The notes under the pieces: model-generated | Database searches by the model: none | What the model was told of the DNA's origin: nothing | What the model saw: only the letters and a program-made list of their open reading frames with translations | Part shown: positions 59,487-64,000 of the stretch, piece after piece | Position numbering within the stretch: the first letter of the stretch is position 1 | Layout of the letters: the number at the start of each line of letters is the position of its first letter | Translations under genes and position numbers: made by a program | Source: an uncultured Pseudohongiella sp. | GTDB taxonomy: Bacteria > Pseudomonadota > Gammaproteobacteria > Pseudomonadales > Pseudohongiellaceae | Assembly: GCA_951812715.1 (NCBI GenBank) | Contig: OX638323.1 | Coordinates: 2,460,577 to 2,524,576, forward strand | Length of the DNA stretch: 64,000 nucleotides | Reading direction: 5' to 3'

Positions 59487-61112
59487 TCAGAATCTGTCTG
59501 GACTGGCCGCTTCCCAGTCGCGCCGGAATAACGGCGGAACATCGCTGTCCGACAGCAGTTGACCGGGCTGCAATATACAATGGATGTCCGCGTAGGTACG
59601 AATGCCGTCGTCACGGCGGATGAACAGGTGTTCGGCGCTGAGTTCATCCGGGCGTTGCAACCCCATCGCGCCACAGAGTTCGAGGAATGCTTCCACCGTC
59701 GCGCGCTGGAAGCGGTAGACCCGTTTTGCTTTTTCGTCGACATTTATGGCGCGGGCCAGAGCCTTGTTCTGGGTAGTAACCCCGGTCGGGCAGCGATTGG
59801 TATTGCAGGCGCGGGCCTGAATACAGCCGAGCGCCAGCATCATTGAGCGGGCCGCGTTGACCGCATCCGCCCCCAGGGCGATCTTTTCCAGCAGGTCGAA
59901 ACCGGTGGCCGTGATCCCCGAGCTGATCACGCGAATTTCCTGCTTCAATCCTGCTCCCCGTAAAATCTGGCTAACCAGGTTGGTGGCTTCCAGACAGGGT
60001 ATTCCCAGCCGATTGGTGAATTCCACCGGCGCCGCGCCGGTACCGCCCTCGGCGCCGTCGACGGTTATGAAATCCGGCTGGATGCCGGTCTTCAGCATCG
60101 CTTTGACGATGGCGTTGAATTCGCTGGGCTTGCCGATCGCGAGTTTGAAGCCCACCGGCTTGCCGCCGCTTAGCTCGCGCAGTTTCTGCAAAAACTCAAG
60201 TAGTCCGATGGGATCTTCGAACTCCTGATGCCGGGGCGGCGACAGCACGGTCTTGCCCGCTTCCACCAGGCGAATCCGCGCGATTTCCGCGGTGACTTTC
60301 GCGCCGGGGAGCACACCGCCGTGGGACGGCTTGGCGCCCTGGGATAGTTTCAGTTCCACCATCTTCACCTGGTCCGCGTTGGCGCGCTCGCCGAAAGCGC
60401 TGGCGTCAAAGCGTCCGTTCTGCTGCCGGCAGCCGAAATAGCCGGTGCCAATTTGCCAGATCAGGTCGCCATTGTGCCTGGTATGGTAGGGACTGATACT
60501 GCCTTCGCCGGTATTATGGGCAAAGCCGCCCAGTTCGGCGCCCTTGTTCAGCGCCATTACCGCATTGGCGCTGAGAGCGCCGAAACTCATGGCGGAAATG
60601 TTCATTCTCGATGCATTGTAGGGTTGCTTGCAGGCGGGACCGCCGAACACCACTCTGCCGTGACTTTCGTCGAGATGAGTAGGCAGCAGGGAATGCTGCA
60701 AGTTGCGATAACCGTCTTCGAGCAAGTTTCGCTGCGTGCCGAAGGGAATCGTGTCGGTCATGTTCTTGGCGCGGGAGTAGACGATATTGCGCCGTTCGCG
60801 GCTGAAAGGCCGTTCTTCGAGATTGTTGGAAATGAAATACTGCTGAATCTCGGGGCGGAAAAATTCCAGTATGTAGCGGATATTGGCCAGCACCGGATAG
60901 TTTCGACGCAGGTTGCTGGCGCTGAAGAAGTAATCGCAAGCTCCGGCCACCGACCAGGCCAGCAGCAATGCGAACAGCGCCAATTGTAGTGGCGCGGACG
61001 CCAGCGCGGCCCAGGAGACGGCGATATCGTCGATGCTCAGCAACAGCCAGAGCAGGCTCAACGGCAGGAACAGAAAATTGATGGCGAGGTAGACGCGGGC
61101 GACGGGGGTCAT
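59487..61112 (-). CDS. FMN-binding glutamate synthase-like membrane protein
   Basis: 541 residues. Two N-terminal membrane segments (INFLFLPLSLLWLLLSI and LQLALFALLLAWSVAG) precede a glutamate-synthase central domain: NISAMSFGALSANAVMALNK, GEGSISPYH, PGAKVTAEIA, FITVDGAEGGTGAAP, and CNTNRCPTGVTTQ with the Cys that bind 3Fe-4S in true GltB. The amidotransferase domain is missing. Such stand-alone GltB2-like proteins are widespread, with no settled function; a membrane-bound FMN dehydrogenase is plausible. Confidence 0.87.
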   Translation of the reverse strand: MTPVARVYLAINFLFLPLSLLWLLLSIDDIAVSWAALASAPLQLALFALLLAWSVAGACDYFFSASNLRRNYPVLANIRYILEFFRPEIQQYFISNNLEERPFSRERRNIVYSRAKNMTDTIPFGTQRNLLEDGYRNLQHSLLPTHLDESHGRVVFGGPACKQPYNASRMNISAMSFGALSANAVMALNKGAELGGFAHNTGEGSISPYHTRHNGDLIWQIGTGYFGCRQQNGRFDASAFGERANADQVKMVELKLSQGAKPSHGGVLPGAKVTAEIARIRLVEAGKTVLSPPRHQEFEDPIGLLEFLQKLRELSGGKPVGFKLAIGKPSEFNAIVKAMLKTGIQPDFITVDGAEGGTGAAPVEFTNRLGIPCLEATNLVSQILRGAGLKQEIRVISSGITATGFDLLEKIALGADAVNAARSMMLALGCIQARACNTNRCPTGVTTQNKALARAINVDEKAKRVYRFQRATVEAFLELCGAMGLQRPDELSAEHLFIRRDDGIRTYADIHCILQPGQLLSDSDVPPLFRRDWEAASPDRF

Positions 61113-61243
61113 GGCGGATTTCTCCTGGACCTGAATCTCTTGGAACCGGTTTGCGGGGCATTCAAGTCCCTGAAGAAGGCAAACGCGATAGAATCTGCCG
61201 ACGCGGACAGTCTACGCCCGTTGCCAACCGAGTTCATCAATTC

Positions 61244-61756
61244 ATGTATCAAAAGACCGTGTTAATTCTTGGGGGCGCCCGTTCCGGCAAGAGCCGGCAC
61301 GCCATGAAGCTGGCGGAAGAGAAATCGAAGAATCCCGTGCTGATCGCGACGGCGGTTCCCGGAGACAAGGAAATGCGGCAACGCATAGCGCGTCATCGCC
61401 GCGACCGGGGAGCGCATTGGACTACCGTGGAAGCGCCGCTCGAATTAGCCGCGGCAATCGCGGAACTGGCGCCGGCCGATGTGGCGGTGGTGGACTGTCT
61501 GACGTTGTGGCTGTCCAATCTGCTACACGAGGAAGGGGGCTGCGAAATCAAAGTGGATCAGCTTCTCGCGGCCGTCGGAGATTCAACAGCCGAACTGATC
61601 CTGGTCACCAACGAAGTTGGCCTCGGCATCGTTCCCGCCACGCCGCTCGGACGCGAATTTCGAGATGAACAGGGAATCTTGAACCAGCGCCTCGCCGCAA
61701 TCGCCGGCGAAGTCATTTTCCTCGCCGCGGGCCTGCCACTGCGCTTGAAATACTGA
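61244..61756 (+). CDS. cobU: Adenosylcobinamide kinase / guanylyltransferase
   Basis: 170 residues. P-loop GGARSGKSRHAMKLAEE, DCLTLWLSNLL and LVTNEVGLGIVP are the CobU/CobP hallmarks. It phosphorylates adenosylcobinamide and transfers GMP to it in late cobalamin assembly or cobinamide salvage. ATG 61244 starts the family N-terminus. No other cob gene and no recognisable cobalamin riboswitch is in the window. The adjacent TonB receptor pseudogene is not clearly of the BtuB type. Confidence 0.93.
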   Translation: MYQKTVLILGGARSGKSRHAMKLAEEKSKNPVLIATAVPGDKEMRQRIARHRRDRGAHWTTVEAPLELAAAIAELAPADVAVVDCLTLWLSNLLHEEGGCEIKVDQLLAAVGDSTAELILVTNEVGLGIVPATPLGREFRDEQGILNQRLAAIAGEVIFLAAGLPLRLKY

Positions 61757-61865
61757 ATTACTCCGCGGGTTCGGAGCGTATCTCAATTGACAATGGGGAT
61801 TGTCGGGATTAGCTTCGTCAATAAGAATAAAAACTAATAAAACCTTATAAGTGGAGGTTAAAAAA

Positions 61866-64000
61866 ATGAAAATAATAAACCGCTTGATCCTGATAATACC
61901 CGCCGCTCTCCTTGTATTTTTCCTCACCGACACCGCTCAGGCCCAGCCCGTCAATCAGGGTCAATCGGCGGAAGCCGCGGAAGAGATTCTGGTGGTCGGC
62001 TCCCGTCGCCGGGATCGCTCCGCGGACGATTCTCCCGTACCGGTCGATGTCATCGCCTGATTAACGCGGGTAATTCACACGTGCGGCAGCCTGCCGCCCA
62101 GATCTGGGGGGCGCCGGAGATTTCCGACGACTTCAAGGTGTTCGGCAACTTCGGCATCGACCTCGGCAACGGCAGCGAGGCCTACATGTTCGGCAACTGG
62201 GCCGAGCGGCAGGTGGAAGGCGGTTTCTATTATCGTAATCCGCATACCCGCGGCGGCGTGTTCCGCGGACCGGTGCTCGACGCGAACCGCAACGAGGTTT
62301 TCATCAGGAACGACGATGGCGACCTGGAATCCCCGGGGCAGGGCGATCTCGACGACGGCGCCGCGCTTCTCTACGGCAATGGCTCGCCGGTCCTGGCCAT
62401 GGACGGAATTACCAGAACGGTAAAGGTGGCGGACCTTACGGGCGATATGTCCGGAAATTGTCCCGCGGTCAGGATTCGAAACTACGTGGCTGATCCAGAT
62501 GCGCTTGCAGCCATCCGCAACAACCCCGGCTGCTATTCCCTGATCGAGAAGTTTCCTGGCGGATTTACGCCGCAATTCGGCGGCTATGTCGATGACATCA
62601 GTCTGGCCGGTGGCGTGCGCGGCGAACTCGATTCCGGCTGGTTCTCCGACCTCAGCGCGTCGGTCGGCCAAAGCACCGCGGATTTCTATATATACAACAC
62701 CATCAATCCGCAATTGCTGTCTCAGCGTAACGATATTCCCACCTACTACGATGCCGGCGCCTACATCGAAACCGACCGGGTGGTGAACTTTGATTTGTCC
62801 AGACAGTACTTCCCTTCCGGCGTAGATAATGTGAACGTGGCAACGGGTCTGGAATACCGCGATGAGACTTTCCGCATCCGCAACGGCGAGCCCAACTCCT
62901 TCTTCATCGATCCCAATCTGGCGGCGCAAGGCTTTGGCGTGGGCTCCAACGGATTTCCGGGATTTCAGCCGGGAGACGCCGGGGAAAACACCGTGCGTTC
63001 CGTGGCTGCCTATGTCGATCTCGAGGCCAATGTGAACGAATTTTTGCTGGTCGGTGGCGCACTGCGCTATGAGAACTATGCTGACTTCGGCAACACTCTG
63101 GACGGTAAAATCGCGGCCCGGCTGCAAGTGGCGGACAATGTCGCGATTCGCGGCGCCGTCAGCACCGGCTTTCGCGTACCGACAGGCGGGCAAGCGAATC
63201 TGCGAAACGTGACCACGGAATTTTCCGGCGGCATGTTGTCCGACATCGCGACGCTGCCGCCAACCAACCCCATCGCCATACAGAAAGGCGCCACGGCGCT
63301 GACTCCGGAGGAATCGGTCAATACCACCCTGGGTCTGGTATTCAATGCCGGCGCCTGGGATGTAACGCTGGATTACTACAACATCGAAATATCGGATCGA
63401 ATCTCCTTTACCAGCCGCTTCGACCTGACGCCGGAGGACACCCAATCCCTGCTGGCGGCCGGCGTTTCGGACGCCAGCAGCTTCGCATCGGTGCGTTTCT
63501 TTTCCAACCAGCAGACTGTCAAGGCATCCGGTATCGACCTGGTTGCTTCAGCGCCGTTTGAGATCGGATCGGGCGATTCCACTTTCACTTTTGTAGCCAA
63601 CTGGTCCGATGTGGAACTGAGCGACTTCAATCCGGAATTTACGGACGAAAACCGCAAGTTGCAGATTGAACGCGGGCGCCCCGACATGCGCTATACCGCT
63701 ACCTGGACTCACCGGGTCGGCGCTTGGCGCTTTATGTCCCGGGTACGCAATTACGGCGAGTATTACGATGCGCCTACCAACGACGAAACCGTGGCGTTCT
63801 ATCCGCAACCGTCTACCGTATTCGACTTTGAGGCGGGATATGAAGTGAACGAATCGCTTTCAATAATGGCCGGACTGCAAAATGCGTTCGACGAGTATCC
63901 GTCGACCAATCCCCACGGCGAAGTGGCGGGGCTGATTTATCCGGAACAGTCACCGTTCAGCTTCAATGGCGGATTCTATTACCTGCGGGCGACCTGGAAC
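61866..64000 (+). pseudogene. TonB-dependent receptor with its plug domain deleted, continuing past the window
   Basis: The N-terminal piece (61866-62060) has a signal peptide (LIPAALL-type) and the TonB-box region EEILVVGSRRRDRSADDSPV ending PVDVIA, then a stop. Two bases on, in another frame, a receptor barrel opens at NAGNSHVRQPAAQIWGAPE and stays open to base 64000. It contains FGNWAERQVEGGFYYRNPH, AAYVDLEANVNEFLLVGGAL, STGFRVPTGGQANLRN and AGLQNAFDEYPSTNPHG. In intact relatives roughly 200 residues of plug domain lie between these two parts. Internal deletion plus frameshift means no working receptor. An assembly collapse is the main alternative. Confidence 0.82.

Noticed and set aside
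62075..63445. 456-codon minus-strand frame
   Set aside because: Antisense to the receptor barrel, which shows clear TonB-receptor motifs in the plus frame.

Overview
The window looks like chromosomal DNA of a GC-rich gammaproteobacterium. The evidence is the aroQ-accB-accC block, a fabA-fabB pair for anaerobic-type unsaturated fatty acid synthesis, galU next to a bifunctional mannose-1-phosphate guanylyltransferase, TonB-receptor sequence and many exported cytochromes and lipoproteins. No rRNA is present, so I cannot place it more precisely. I see one tRNA (Thr, TGT), no CRISPR array, no phage and no intact transposase.

Layout. 1-3.7 kb: core fatty-acid and shikimate genes, with a stand-alone DsbD alpha domain where relatives usually carry full dipZ. 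3.7-8.2 kb: nucleotide-sugar genes around a 131/133-bp tandem repeat, then tRNA-Thr and purC. 8.2-13.4 kb: an S9 peptidase, the first of three paralogous exported proteins, and a sodium:alanine symporter. 13.6-24.4 kb: a CoA-thioester catabolic region (enoyl-CoA hydratase, CoA-transferase/racemase, SDR, thiolase, acyl-CoA dehydrogenase, acyl-CoA ligase) with a haloalkane dehalogenase and a phd-vapC pair. 24.4-30 kb: remnants, an exported zinc peptidase, a redoxin/cytochrome/copper-monooxygenase fusion, a DUF3237 protein and an AbrB-PIN pair. 30-40 kb: two RND/MMPL exporters, a PlsB-like acyltransferase and small exported redox proteins. 40-45 kb: an outer-membrane barrel and an HlyD-ABC-ABC export operon. 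44.8-47.1 kb: a toxin-antitoxin island with gene remnants. 47-50 kb: a molybdenum hydroxylase (IorA/IorB type). 50-59 kb: aquaporin, an atypical creatininase-family protein, and a five-gene exported operon (triheme cytochrome, DUF1592-type, DUF1552, SCP-repeat, unknown). 59-64 kb: a lipoprotein, an FMN glutamate-synthase-like protein, cobU and a broken TonB receptor.

The most interesting pattern is structural. Three toxin-antitoxin loci (at about 24.7, 29.1-29.8 and 44.9-46.7 kb) each lie between a host gene and a second, diverged copy of that gene's 3' end. The 44.8-47.1 kb island has three copies of the junction, like att sites with tandem accretion. This suggests small islets that enter at gene 3' ends, but no integrase is visible and homologous gene displacement is an alternative. 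A dispersed repeat bounded by CTCGAC/GTCGAG also sits at gene ends and supplies the C-terminal codons of two proteins. All family assignments are by eye from motifs; no search was run.
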